A DNA stretch of 64,000 nucleotides from Nonomuraea indica (GTDB lineage Bacteria > Actinomycetota > Actinomycetes > Streptosporangiales > Streptosporangiaceae). Position 1 is the stretch's first letter. Each line of letters begins with the position of its first letter. The notes under the pieces were generated by a model, which was given only the letters and a program-made list of their open reading frames with translations, was not told where the DNA came from and ran no database searches. Below are positions 8,995 to 17,661 of the stretch, in pieces. Both the position numbers and the translations under genes were made by a program. The DNA lies in assembly GCF_002850745.1 (NCBI RefSeq), contig NZ_PJOK01000049.1, positions 62,001 through 126,000 on the forward strand, in the 5' to 3' direction.

Positions 8995-10007
8995 GACGCG
9001 TTCCCCTTCGCGTAGGGGTTGAACACGTTGGTGTAGAGGTCGGCGAGCTTGACGTCGCCCGGCTCGATCTCGCCCTCGCGGCCGAGCCAGTCGATCCAGG
9101 TCTGGAACTCCTTGCCGGCGATCACGCCGCCGGTCCCGGTGACACCGGAGCTCTTCCAGTACGCGACGGCGGTGGAGTCCTCGCTGCGGCCGCGCCTGGC
9201 GATGATCTGCCTGAACCGGTCGACGACCTCCTCGCGTGGCCGGGTCTGCGTCCAGTGGATGGCCTTGGCGTACGCCTCGACGAACACCCTGGTGGTCGTG
9301 GGATTGCGGGCGATGAAGTCCTCGCGGAGCACGACGGACCCCGCGGTGAACGGCCCGAACAGCTGCACGTCGGTGAACAGCGGCCGCAGCCCGCCGCGCT
9401 CCAGAGCCTTGTCCTTCAGCACGCCGCCGAGGGTGCCCGCGTCGAGTTGGCCCTGGCGCAGGGCCTGCTCGGTGCCGGCGGGCGGGATCACGACGAGCTG
9501 CACCTGCTCGATCTCGCCGGGAGTCAGGCCCTCGCGCCTGAGGTACTCCTTGATGGCGGCCTCGTGGTGGGCGCCCAGCGTGTTGACCCCGATCTTCTTG
9601 CCGATGAGGTCACGGGCGGTCCGGATGGGGCTGTCGTCGCGGACGTAGTAGCCGTTGTAGCTCTTGTCGTCGGAGCCGTAGTAGCCGATGACGGCCTTGA
9701 TCGGCGCGCCGGCCGCCCTGAGTTTGATCACGGCGCCGTTGAAGGCTCCGCCGAAGTCGGTCTGGCCGGTGGCGGCCGACTGGATGTCCTGGGGGCCGCT
9801 GGTGGTGTTGCCGACCCACGTGAGCTTGACGTCGCCGAGGTAGCCGAGGTCCGCGGCCAGTTCGGGGAAGGTCACGGCGCCCGGGCTGCCCTGGTAGCGC
9901 AGCTCGGTCACCTCCGGACCTCCCCCGGTCGCCCCCTCGGCCTGGCCGCAGGCGGTGAGCGCGGCCAGGAGCAGTACGGATGGCATGACACGGTTGAGCG
10001 TGATCAC
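8991..10007 (-). CDS. Substrate-binding lipoprotein of a sulfonate/taurine-type ABC importer
   Basis: This 338-residue periplasmic-binding-type protein belongs to the SsuA/TauA (NMT1-like) family. The lipobox LTAC puts the lipidated Cys at residue 20, after a short basic and hydrophobic signal. The body shows family text such as ELRYQGSPGAVTFPELAADL and the GKKIGVNTLGAHHE segment. It is the first structural gene of the operon and starts about 43 bases after the leader peptide stop. It probably binds an organosulfonate or related sulfur compound at the outer face of the membrane. Confidence 0.87.
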   Translation of the reverse strand: MITLNRVMPSVLLLAALTACGQAEGATGGGPEVTELRYQGSPGAVTFPELAADLGYLGDVKLTWVGNTTSGPQDIQSAATGQTDFGGAFNGAVIKLRAAGAPIKAVIGYYGSDDKSYNGYYVRDDSPIRTARDLIGKKIGVNTLGAHHEAAIKEYLRREGLTPGEIEQVQLVVIPPAGTEQALRQGQLDAGTLGGVLKDKALERGGLRPLFTDVQLFGPFTAGSVVLREDFIARNPTTTRVFVEAYAKAIHWTQTRPREEVVDRFRQIIARRGRSEDSTAVAYWKSSGVTGTGGVIAGKEFQTWIDWLGREGEIEPGDVKLADLYTNVFNPYAKGNAS

Positions 10008-10050
10008 GGGTTCTTCCTCTGGGTAGGGAGAAGGGGTGCGGGGTCCGTGA

Positions 10051-10125
10051 TCAGCGACACTGGGCGCTGGCGACGTGGCCGAAGTCCACGTGCGGGCGCG
10101 TGGTCAGGAGAACTTCCTGGCTCAT
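10051..10125 (-). CDS. 24-residue cysteine-containing leader peptide of the organosulfur operon
   Basis: This short ORF begins ATG at 10125 and encodes MSQEVLLTTRPHVDFG followed by HVASAQCR and TGA. The pattern T-x-R-x-H-V-D-x(7)-S/A-x-x-C near the stop matches the putative leader peptides found before sulfur-assimilation operons in many actinobacteria, where stalling at the Cys codon is thought to relieve attenuation. Its stop lies 43 bases upstream of the lipoprotein ATG. A -10 hexamer ends 6 bases before the ATG, so the message is predicted to be leaderless. The identification rests on pattern and position, not on alignment. Confidence 0.75.
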   Translation of the reverse strand: MSQEVLLTTRPHVDFGHVASAQCR

Positions 10126-10131
10126 GCGGCG

Positions 10132-10161
10132 AACCTACGCCGCCCACGACCTTGAAGTCAA
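10132..10161 (-). promoter_or_regulatory. Sigma-70-type promoter of the leader peptide and organosulfur operon
   Basis: On the minus strand TTGACT (10161-10156) and TAGGTT (10137-10132) are separated by 18 bases. The expected start point falls on or next to the A of the leader peptide ATG at 10125, implying a leaderless transcript. Confidence 0.6.
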
Positions 10162-10162
10162 C

Positions 10163-10187
10163 ATTTCCTACTTGCTTTTAGGGAAAT
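10163..10187. promoter_or_regulatory. Inverted repeat just upstream of the organosulfur promoter
   Basis: The arms atttccta and tagggaaat, which pair with one bulged base across an 8-base centre, lie directly upstream of the -35 hexamer at 10161. It is an AT-rich island in GC-rich surroundings. The position fits an activator or repressor site of a sulfur regulator, but no protein can be named. Confidence 0.4.
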
Positions 10188-10233
10188 AGGAGAGCCGTCA
10201 CGGCCTCTGACGTCCTCCCGCTCTGCCCGGCTC

Positions 10234-12315
10234 TCACACGCTGAGGGCGTGAACCGCTCTGCTGGCGACCCGCTGCCTGGAGCCCTCCAGGAAGGCCGCC
10301 CTGAACGCCCGCTCCCCCAGCGTGCGTCGCGCCTGCTCCTCACAGCGCTCGTGCCACACCGCGTGGTACCACAGCCGCCGGGGCGAGGCGTCGACCGCCT
10401 GCCACATGGAATGGGCCGCCCCCAGCAGCCACGCGGCCCGGCGGTGGTCGTCGCGGGCGCCCGCCGCCCAGGCCAGCACCTCCAGGCACTGCGTGAGGCA
10501 CCAGCGGTCGTTGACCTCCTCGGTGAACCGGGCGGCGGCGCTCACCAGCGCCTCGGTCCGGCGCAGGTCGCCCTGGTTCCAGGACGCCAGGCCGAGGGAG
10601 AGCTGCGCGTACCCCCGGCAGACGACCGCGTGGTGCGCCTCGCACAGCTCCAGCAGCTCCTCGCCGAGCGCGGCCGAGCTGTCGGGATCCTCGACCGAGC
10701 CGTACGCGGCCAGGTAGTACAGGGCGAAGACCACCCCGGAGACGTCGCCGGCGGCGCGGTGCAGGGCCAGCGCCTCCTCCAGCAGCGCCATCCCGCGCTC
10801 CGGCTCGCCGGTGGTGTACGCGAGGACGCCCGAGGTGCGGATGGCGTACGGCAGGACGTCCTCGTTGCCCGGCAGGCGCGCGATGACCTGGCACTCCTCC
10901 AGCCTGGGCGTGGCGGCGGCCGCGTCGCCCTGGCGCAGGGCGAGCATCGCGTCCACCCACAGCGCCGTGGCGCGGGTGGCGGTCGGGGCGGGCACCCTCT
11001 CCAGACAGCGCCCGATCCAGTAGCGGCCCTCGGTGAAGGCGCCCGTGATCAGCCAGTAGCCCCACAGCGAGGTCGCCACCTCCAGCCCGACGGACGCCTG
11101 GGCGGGGTCGCCCAGGCTCAGATCGAGCACGGCTCGCACGTTGGGCCGCTCGCCCTGCAGCGTCCGGTAACGCTCGACCTGGTCGGGGACGACCTGGTCG
11201 ACCCGGTTGCGCTCGACGAGCTCGCGGTAGTGGCCGACGCACCGGCGCCGCAGCGCCCTGGTCTCGCCCGCTTCCAGCCGTCCGGCGCCGTACGCGCGGA
11301 TGCTCTCCAGCATCCGGTAGCGGATCCCGCCCGCCCGGCGTTCGCCCGTCACGACCGACTTGTCCACCAGCCCCGACAGCAGGTCGAACACCTCGCCGGG
11401 GTCGATCCCGTCGCCCGCGCACACCTCCTCGGCGGTCTCCAGATCCGCGCCGCCGGGCAGCACCGACAGCCGAGCCCACATCCGCTGCTCACCCGGCGAG
11501 CACAGCCGGAAGCTCCAGTCCATGGTCTCGCGCAGCGTGCGGTGACGCGGCAGCGTCACGGTGCCGCTCTCCGCGCCCGCGTCCAGGCACGCGTCCAGGT
11601 CGCTCAGCAACCGTTCCGGCGGCAGCGTGCGCAGCCGGGCGGCGGCCAGTTCGATGGCGAGGGGGATGCCCTCCAGGCGCTGGGCGAGCCGGGCCACGCA
11701 CGCCGCGTTCGCCGTGTCGAGGGTGAAGCCGGGCAGCGCCGTCGAGGCGCGGTCCACGAACAGCCGCACCGAGTCGTGCCGGGCTATGTCGCGGAGCGGG
11801 TACGCGGGGTCCGGCACCGACAGCGACGGCACGGCCAGCACCTGCTCGCCGTACACGCCGAGCGTCTGCCTGCTGGTCGCGAGCACCCGCAGGTGGGGGG
11901 CGCGGCGCAGGAGGCGGTCCACGAGCTGGGCGCAGTCGTCCAGCAGGTGCTCGCAGTTGTCGAGGACCAGCAGCATCCGCTTGTCCGACAGGTACTCCAT
12001 GAGCAGGGTCACCGAGTCGCCGCCCTCGTCGCACAGCCCCAGGGTGGCGGCGACGGCCGGCCCGAGCAGGTCTCCGGACTCCAGCGTGGCGAGCTCGACC
12101 CGCTCGACGCCGTCCTTGTAGGCGCCGCCGACGGTCTCGGCCAGCCGCAGCGCCAGCCGCGTCTTGCCGACCCCGCCGGTGCCGGTCAGGGTCAGCAGCC
12201 TGGCCTGCGCCAGCATCCTCCTGGCCGTGGCCAGCTCGTGCCTGCGCCCGACGAAGCTGGACAGCTCGCCGGCGTGATCCACCGTGGGGAGGGGGCGGCT
12301 GCCGGTGGCGCTCAT
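10234..12315 (-). CDS. NB-ARC/TPR regulator-like ATPase lacking the LuxR DNA-binding domain
   Basis: This protein of about 693 residues is built like the AfsR/LAL-type regulators but has no helix-turn-helix. An NB-ARC domain fills the N-terminal half, with P-loop GTGGVGKTRLALR near residue 45, LLVLDNCEHLL, and EGIPLAIELAAARL. TPR-like helices follow, ending in the family text RAFRAAFLEGS, where its two paralogues continue into a LuxR domain. Here the frame stops about 15 residues later. The ATG at 12315 overlaps the stop of the full-length paralogue upstream (ATGA), so both are made from one message. A role as co-regulator or sensor partner of that paralogue is my inference. Confidence 0.8.
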   Translation of the reverse strand: MSATGSRPLPTVDHAGELSSFVGRRHELATARRMLAQARLLTLTGTGGVGKTRLALRLAETVGGAYKDGVERVELATLESGDLLGPAVAATLGLCDEGGDSVTLLMEYLSDKRMLLVLDNCEHLLDDCAQLVDRLLRRAPHLRVLATSRQTLGVYGEQVLAVPSLSVPDPAYPLRDIARHDSVRLFVDRASTALPGFTLDTANAACVARLAQRLEGIPLAIELAAARLRTLPPERLLSDLDACLDAGAESGTVTLPRHRTLRETMDWSFRLCSPGEQRMWARLSVLPGGADLETAEEVCAGDGIDPGEVFDLLSGLVDKSVVTGERRAGGIRYRMLESIRAYGAGRLEAGETRALRRRCVGHYRELVERNRVDQVVPDQVERYRTLQGERPNVRAVLDLSLGDPAQASVGLEVATSLWGYWLITGAFTEGRYWIGRCLERVPAPTATRATALWVDAMLALRQGDAAAATPRLEECQVIARLPGNEDVLPYAIRTSGVLAYTTGEPERGMALLEEALALHRAAGDVSGVVFALYYLAAYGSVEDPDSSAALGEELLELCEAHHAVVCRGYAQLSLGLASWNQGDLRRTEALVSAAARFTEEVNDRWCLTQCLEVLAWAAGARDDHRRAAWLLGAAHSMWQAVDASPRRLWYHAVWHERCEEQARRTLGERAFRAAFLEGSRQRVASRAVHALSV

Positions 12316-14660
12316 GGCGGCGTCCCGGTGCCGGGCCCGTCCTCGGGCCGCTCCTGCCGGCCCACCCAGGCGGCGATCTGGACCCTGGAGGTGAAGCCGA
12401 GCTTGCTGAGGATGTGCTCGACGTGCCCCTCCGCGGTGCGCTGGGCGATCACCAGGGTGGCCGCGATCGCCTTGTTGCTCATGCCCTGGGCGACGAGCCC
12501 GGCGATCTCCATCTCCCTCGGGGTCAGCGGGGACGCCTCGCGTTCCGGCTCCGGCTCCGGCAGGTCGGGGCGCATCGCGTACTCCACCGCCTCGCCGGCG
12601 GTGAGGGCCGCGCCCTTGCGGACGGCGGCGTCGAACCTGCGGGCGCCGAGGGCCTGCCGCGCGGTCAGCTCGCAGGCGTCGTGGTACTCGGCCAGGTAGC
12701 CGAACAGCGGACCGCCGAAGGAGCGCCAGATCTCCCGGAGGGCGCCGAGGAGCAGCGCCGCGCGCTCGGTCTCCTGGGGCCCTTCGGCGCAGCCCATCCA
12801 CGCCAGGGCCTCGACGCACAGCGCGGTGCCCAGCCCGTCGTCGAACGGCTCCTTGAGCCGGATGGCCTCGCGCTCCATCTCGATCGCCCGCTGCGTGTCG
12901 CCGCGCCGCCACACCTCGATCCCGTACGCCCACAGCGCGTACGACCGGAACCAGTGCTCGTGGCGCGGCTCGCAGATCGCCAGGCACTCCTCGAAGCACG
13001 CGCAGGCCTCGTCGGAGGCGCCGAGCAGCGAGTGGGTGGTGGCCAGGTAGATCAGCGCGTTGGCGACCCCGACCTGGTCGTCGGCGTGGCGGCAGCACTC
13101 CAGCGCCTCGGCCAGCTGGGACCGTGCCGTTGCGAGCTCCTGCCGCAGCAGCGCCTCCAGCCCGGCGACATAGGCGGCGGCGCCGGTGAGGGCCGGGTCG
13201 CGCAACCGCTCCCCCAGCTCGCGGCACTCCGCGATGAGGGATTCGGCCACCGAGAAGTCGCTCTGCAGGACGGCCAGCCGGGCCTGCAGGCACTGGGCCC
13301 GGGCGCGGGCCGGCGTCGGCCGCGGGTCGAGGGCGAGCAGCCGGCACAGCCAGGTGCGCGCCTCCTGCGTGAAGTCGGAGGCGATCCAGTAGTAGCGCAG
13401 CGCCGTGGCCATGGTCAGGCCGGCCTCCGACTCGCCGGGCGTGGTGGCGCAGAAGTCGAGCGCGGTGCGCAGGTTGTCGTGCTCGGTGCGCAGCCGGGCG
13501 TACCACCTCACCTGGTCCGGGCCGAACCACTCGCGGTGGGAGTCCAGCACCAGCTCGTGGAACCAGTCACGGTGGCGCCGCCGCAGCCTCTCCTCCTCGC
13601 CGGACTCGCGCAGCCGGCCGCGGCCGTACTGGCGGATCGTCTCCAGCAGCCGGTAGCGCACGTTCGGCTGGTGCTCCTCGCGGATGAGGATGGACTTGTC
13701 CACCAGGCCGATGACGAGGTCGATGACCTCCTCGGCGGCGATGCCGTCGCCCGCGCACACCTGCTCGGCGGCCTCCAGGTCGAGGCTGCCGGCGAAGACG
13801 GACAGGCGGGCCCAGAGGAGCTGCTCCTGCTCGGTGCAGAGGGTGTAGCTCCAGTCGATCAGCGCCCGCAGGGTCCGCTGGCGCGGCATCAGCGCCCGTG
13901 ACCCCGCGGTGAGCAGCCCGAACCGGTCCTCCAGCCGGGCGAGGAGCTGCTCGACGGAGATGGCGCGCAGCCGCACCGCGGCCAGCTCGATGGCCAGCGG
14001 GATGCCGTCCAGGCTGGAGCAGATGCGCGCCACCGCCTCCCGGTTCTCCTCGGTCACCTCGAAACCGGGCACGACGGCCGCGGCCCGCTCCGCGAACAGG
14101 CGCACCGCGTCGGACCGTTCCAGCGCCTCGGCCGACAGGCGGGAGCCTTCGCCCTCGGGCAGCGGCAGGGCGGGCACCACCATCGTCTGCTCTCCGGCGA
14201 CGCCGAGCGCCTGCCGGCTCGTCGCCAGGATGCGCAGGTCGGCCCCCGCGCGGACCAGCCTCTCGGCGAGCACCGCGCAGTCGTGCAGCAGGTGCTCGCA
14301 GTTGTCGAGCACGAGCAGCATCCGTTTGCCGCGCACCCGCTCGGCGAGCACGTCCAGCTCGGGCCGGGCGGTGAAGTCGACGATCTGCAGCGCCTCGCTC
14401 ACCTCCCGGACCAGCAGCTCCGGACCTTCGAGGGTGGCCAGCTCGACGAGGCCGACACCGTCGGGGAACGCCCGCCGCACGTCGGCGGCGACCCGCAGGG
14501 CCAGCCGTGTCTTGCCGACGCCGCCCACGCCGACGAGGGTCACCACCCGTGAGCCGGACAGCAGCCGTTTGACCCCGGCGATCTCCTGTCGCCGCCCGAC
14601 GAAGCTGGTCAGCTCGGCGGGCAGCCCTGCGCGCCCCGTATCGGTCACTACCGATTTCAT
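12312..14660 (-). CDS. NB-ARC/TPR/LuxR-family transcriptional regulator
   Basis: This regulator of about 782 residues has an NB-ARC ATPase (P-loop GVGGVGKTRLALR, LLVLDNCEHLL), a long TPR-like region and a C-terminal LuxR helix-turn-helix at about residues 715-770, seen as LTPREMEIAGLVAQGMSNK and TAEGHVEHILSKLGF. The ATG at 14660 starts MKSVVTDTGRAGLPAEL, which matches the N-terminus of the third paralogue at 17.7 kb; the open frame upstream of it is not conserved. It is cotranscribed with the HTH-less paralogue. The target genes are unknown; the neighbouring cupin and P450 genes are candidates. Confidence 0.86.
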   Translation of the reverse strand: MKSVVTDTGRAGLPAELTSFVGRRQEIAGVKRLLSGSRVVTLVGVGGVGKTRLALRVAADVRRAFPDGVGLVELATLEGPELLVREVSEALQIVDFTARPELDVLAERVRGKRMLLVLDNCEHLLHDCAVLAERLVRAGADLRILATSRQALGVAGEQTMVVPALPLPEGEGSRLSAEALERSDAVRLFAERAAAVVPGFEVTEENREAVARICSSLDGIPLAIELAAVRLRAISVEQLLARLEDRFGLLTAGSRALMPRQRTLRALIDWSYTLCTEQEQLLWARLSVFAGSLDLEAAEQVCAGDGIAAEEVIDLVIGLVDKSILIREEHQPNVRYRLLETIRQYGRGRLRESGEEERLRRRHRDWFHELVLDSHREWFGPDQVRWYARLRTEHDNLRTALDFCATTPGESEAGLTMATALRYYWIASDFTQEARTWLCRLLALDPRPTPARARAQCLQARLAVLQSDFSVAESLIAECRELGERLRDPALTGAAAYVAGLEALLRQELATARSQLAEALECCRHADDQVGVANALIYLATTHSLLGASDEACACFEECLAICEPRHEHWFRSYALWAYGIEVWRRGDTQRAIEMEREAIRLKEPFDDGLGTALCVEALAWMGCAEGPQETERAALLLGALREIWRSFGGPLFGYLAEYHDACELTARQALGARRFDAAVRKGAALTAGEAVEYAMRPDLPEPEPEREASPLTPREMEIAGLVAQGMSNKAIAATLVIAQRTAEGHVEHILSKLGFTSRVQIAAWVGRQERPEDGPGTGTPP

Positions 14661-14733
14661 GTGTGCTCCATACACCCAGTCCAGGCGATTGATGACGATC
14701 AGGACTGAAGGCGACAAAACTCACATTACGCCA

Positions 14734-14762
14734 GCCCGTTCCCGGGAGGTGCCGGAACGGGC
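14734..14762 (-). terminator. Hairpin terminator after the cupin gene
   Basis: The arms gcccgttcc and ggaacgggc form a perfect 9-bp stem with an 11-base loop, 6 bases beyond the cupin stop at 14768. It separates the cupin transcript from the regulator operon downstream. Confidence 0.6.
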
Positions 14763-14767
14763 GCGGC

Positions 14768-15235
14768 TCAGTCGGGCAGGCGCATCTCCATCCCGTACCT
14801 GTGCCCGATGCTGGTGACCCACCGCAGGGCGGGCAGCGGATGGTCGCCCGGCGGCACCTCGCGGACCGGCGCCGGCTCGCCGATCTCGGCGAAGAAGCGC
14901 TCCATCCCCCCGGGCGTGTAGATCACCAGCAGCCGGGCGTCCGTCAGCGGCTCGAAGTTCTCCCACGTCCGCTCGGGGGCGTGGAAGAACGACCCCCGAC
15001 CGCCGTCGATCTTCCCGCCCTCGACGTGGAAGCGGACCCTGCCCTCCAGAACGTAGATCGTCTCGGTGCCAGGACAGATGTGCGGCGGCGGGCCCATCCC
15101 GGCCGGGATGGTCATCTCCATGACGGTCATCAGGCCGCCGGTCTCCTCGCTCGTGGCCTTGACCTCGTAGAGGCCGCCGAGCACCCAGTACGCCCTGCCC
15201 TCCCCCGGGTTGCGCGCCAGCGCCTGTTCCGCCAT
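14768..15235 (-). CDS. Cupin domain protein
   Basis: This small single-cupin protein of 155 residues has the metal-binding motif spread over PPPHICPGTETIYVLEGRVRF (H, then E in the first cupin motif) and a second motif around GGRGSFFHAPERTWENFEP. The C-terminal part ends with a conserved-looking RWVTSIGHRYGMEM. Cupins of this size act as dioxygenases, isomerases or ligand sensors; nothing fixes the activity here. It is monocistronic, is divergent from the P450 gene at 15417, and is followed by a hairpin. A shared substrate with the P450 is possible but unproven. Confidence 0.7.
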   Translation of the reverse strand: MAEQALARNPGEGRAYWVLGGLYEVKATSEETGGLMTVMEMTIPAGMGPPPHICPGTETIYVLEGRVRFHVEGGKIDGGRGSFFHAPERTWENFEPLTDARLLVIYTPGGMERFFAEIGEPAPVREVPPGDHPLPALRWVTSIGHRYGMEMRLPD

Positions 15236-15344
15236 CGCGGACCCCCTCCCGTTCGTTCCAGCCGATCAGCCGGGAGTGACCCGGTCAAGCGGGCGCCGGT
15301 CAAGAGAGTCCCACTCACGGGTAAGGCCACGCGCCCGCGATCCC

Positions 15345-15372
15345 TTGCATGATCGCCACTGCTTGTTAGGGT
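15345..15372 (+). promoter_or_regulatory. Probable promoter of the cytochrome P450 gene
   Basis: TTGCAT at 15345-15350 and TAGGGT at 15367-15372 are spaced by 16 bases, about 45 bases upstream of the P450 ATG at 15417. The hexamers are reasonable sigma-70-type matches and lie in the divergent region shared with the cupin gene. Confidence 0.4.
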
Positions 15373-15416
15373 TCGAGTCGGAGCACCTCCCGCCGGCGAC
15401 GCACCCAGGGGGCCGC

Positions 15417-16613
15417 ATGAGCGAGACCGTGACACTGCCGCTGCACATGCGCCGGACGGGCTTCGACCCGGATCCCGAGCTGGGCAGGCTGCGCGAGGAG
15501 GAGGGCGTCCGGCGTGTCATGACGCCGCTCGGCCAGCAGGCCTGGATCGTCACCCGCCACGCCGACGTGCGCATGGTGCTGGGCGACGCCGAGCGGTTCC
15601 CGCTGGCCAGGCAGGGGCTGGCCAGACTGCCGGGCGCGCCCGAGTTCACCGAGGAACAGCTCGCCCAGCTCCAGGCGGGCAACCTGCTGGCGCACGACCC
15701 GCCCGAGCACACCCGGCTGCGCAGGCTGCTGGCCGGAGAGTTCACCCTCCGCCGGATGCGCCGGCTGGAGCCACGGATCACGCGCATCGTGGCCGAGCAC
15801 CTCGACGCCATGGAGCGCGCCGGGTCGCCGGCCGACCTGGTGCCGGCCTTCGCCCTGCCCATCCCGTCCCTGGTGATCTGCGAGCTGCTGGGGGTGCCGT
15901 ACGCCGACCGCGACGGCTTCCAGCGCCGGACGAGCCGCATGCTCGACATGTCCGCGCCGCCTCAGGAGCGGGTCGCGGCGCAGCTGGAGTCGCGCGCCTA
16001 CATGACCGAGCTCGTCGGCCGGGTGCGCGCCGAACCCGGCGACGAGCTGCTCGGCATGCTGGTGCGCGAGCACGGCGACGCGCTCACCGACGACGAGCTC
16101 GTCGGCATCGGCAGCCTGCTGCTCGTGGCCGGCCACGAGACCACCTCCAACATGCTGGGCCTCGGCACCCTCGCCCTGCTGCGGCACCCGGAGCAGCTCG
16201 ACCTGCTGCGCAAGGAGCCCGACCGGATCGACGCCGCCGTGGAGGAGCTGCTGCGCTGGCTCAGCATCGTCCACTCGGGCACGCTCAAGGTCGCCGCCGC
16301 CGAGGTCGAGATCGCCGGCCACACCATCCGGCCCGGCGAGCTGGTGATGTGCTCGCTGCCCACCGCCAACCGCGACCCCGCCGTCCTGCCGGAGCCGCAG
16401 GCGCTCGACATCTCCCGTGGCGCACCCGGCCACCTGGCCTTCGGCCACGGCGTCCACCACTGCCTGGGCGCGCCGCTGGCGCGGATGGAGATGCGCATCG
16501 CCTTCCCGGCCCTGCTGGAGAGGTTCCCCGGGCTGCGCGCGGCCGAGCCCGAGGGGCGCTTCCGCGCCTTCCACGTCGTGTACGGCCTCGCGTCCCTGCC
16601 GGTCGAGTGGTGA
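15417..16613 (+). CDS. Cytochrome P450
   Basis: This soluble bacterial P450 of 398 residues has the I-helix oxygen-activation motif AGHETT at residues 238-243, the ExxR motif EELLR at 276-280, and the haem-binding FGHGVHHCLGAPLAR with Cys349. All essential residues are intact. Overall it looks like the actinobacterial CYP105/CYP107-type secondary-metabolism or catabolic enzymes. The ATG at 15417 follows a CAGGGGG site. No ferredoxin or reductase gene is adjacent, so electrons must come from elsewhere. It converges with the DeoR gene, with only 13 bases between stops. Confidence 0.92.
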   Translation: MSETVTLPLHMRRTGFDPDPELGRLREEEGVRRVMTPLGQQAWIVTRHADVRMVLGDAERFPLARQGLARLPGAPEFTEEQLAQLQAGNLLAHDPPEHTRLRRLLAGEFTLRRMRRLEPRITRIVAEHLDAMERAGSPADLVPAFALPIPSLVICELLGVPYADRDGFQRRTSRMLDMSAPPQERVAAQLESRAYMTELVGRVRAEPGDELLGMLVREHGDALTDDELVGIGSLLLVAGHETTSNMLGLGTLALLRHPEQLDLLRKEPDRIDAAVEELLRWLSIVHSGTLKVAAAEVEIAGHTIRPGELVMCSLPTANRDPAVLPEPQALDISRGAPGHLAFGHGVHHCLGAPLARMEMRIAFPALLERFPGLRAAEPEGRFRAFHVVYGLASLPVEW

Positions 16614-16626
16614 CCCGCCGGCCCCG

Positions 16627-17421
16627 TCAGGCGTCGGGCACCTCGGCGACCTCGACGCGCGGGTGACGGTCGCGCAGCCGCTGGACGGCCTCGGCGGGCG
16701 CCCGCGAGTCGACCACCACGATGTCGAACGCGTCGAGCGGGGCCACCCGGTGCAGCGCCACCCGGTCGAGCTTGGTGTGGTCGACCGCGAGGACGCAGCG
16801 CCTGCCGGAGGCCAGCATGGCGCGCTTGACCAGGACGATCTCCTGTTCCTGGTGGAAGGCGTGCCGGTCGGAGACCGCCGAGGTGGAGACGACGACCGTG
16901 TCGGTGTTCATCGCCTCGACCGCGTCGACGCAGGCCACGCCGAGGAACGAGTCATGCGTCGGGTAGTACTCGCCGCCCAGCGCCATCAGCCGGATGCCGG
17001 GCATGGGCGCGAGCAGCCTGATCGCCTCCAGGAAGTTGGTCACCACGGTCAGCGGGGCCACCTCGCCGAGGTGACGGGCGACGGCCAGCGCGGTCGTGGA
17101 GTCGTCGAACATCACCGAGCTTCCCGGCTCGATCAGCCCGACGACGTGCCGGGCGATGGCCTCCTTCTCGGCCGTCTGCGCGGTCATCCGGTAGGCGATG
17201 TTGCTCTCGAAGACGCTGGAGGCCAGAGCGCTGGCGCCGCCGCGGTACTTGCGCACCATGCCCTGGCTTTCGAGCAGGTCGAGGTCGCGATGGACGGTCA
17301 TCACGCTCACGCCGAAGGTCTCGGCGAGCTCGGTCATCGACGCCGACCCCTGTCGCATGACGTGCTCGGCCATCGCCTGGCGCCTGGTGGCTCCGCCGGT
17401 CGTGCGTGGACGCGACTTCAC
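16627..17421 (-). CDS. DeoR/GlpR-family transcriptional regulator
   Basis: This 264-residue repressor has an N-terminal DeoR helix-turn-helix (MTELAETFGVSVMTVHRDLD at about residues 29-48, then the KYRGGA wing) and a C-terminal sugar-phosphate-sensing domain (DDSTTALAVARHL, VVTN, LGGEY, and VDHTKLDR). The start is GTG at 17421 with an AGGAG site 6 bases upstream. DeoR proteins usually control sugar or polyol catabolism from an adjacent operon, but no such operon is present here, so its targets are probably distant. Confidence 0.9.
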   Translation of the reverse strand: MKSRPRTTGGATRRQAMAEHVMRQGSASMTELAETFGVSVMTVHRDLDLLESQGMVRKYRGGASALASSVFESNIAYRMTAQTAEKEAIARHVVGLIEPGSSVMFDDSTTALAVARHLGEVAPLTVVTNFLEAIRLLAPMPGIRLMALGGEYYPTHDSFLGVACVDAVEAMNTDTVVVSTSAVSDRHAFHQEQEIVLVKRAMLASGRRCVLAVDHTKLDRVALHRVAPLDAFDIVVVDSRAPAEAVQRLRDRHPRVEVAEVPDA

Positions 17422-17661
17422 CCGTACTCCTGAGATCCCGCTGTGACGACCCTGCCCGGAACCTCTTCAATCTCTCACACCGTCGGCACCTCGGGGAGCG
17501 GCTCGTGGTGCCCACCACACGTGCGAGGGTCCCGGCGTCGGGACGGGCGGCCGCAGGGGCCGAGGAGAACCGGGAGGGGTGCGCGCCCGCACCGGTGACG
17601 CGGATGCGCACCCGCGACGACCAGCACATACCCTGAACGAAGACGGCCGGTCCGGCACTCC

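Noticed and set aside
12316..13530. Upstream extension of the HTH-less regulator to a 1098-residue protein
   Set aside because: The extra 400 residues are an out-of-frame reading of the neighbouring regulator gene; the ATG at 12315 with ATGA coupling and the family-like N-terminus fixes the start.
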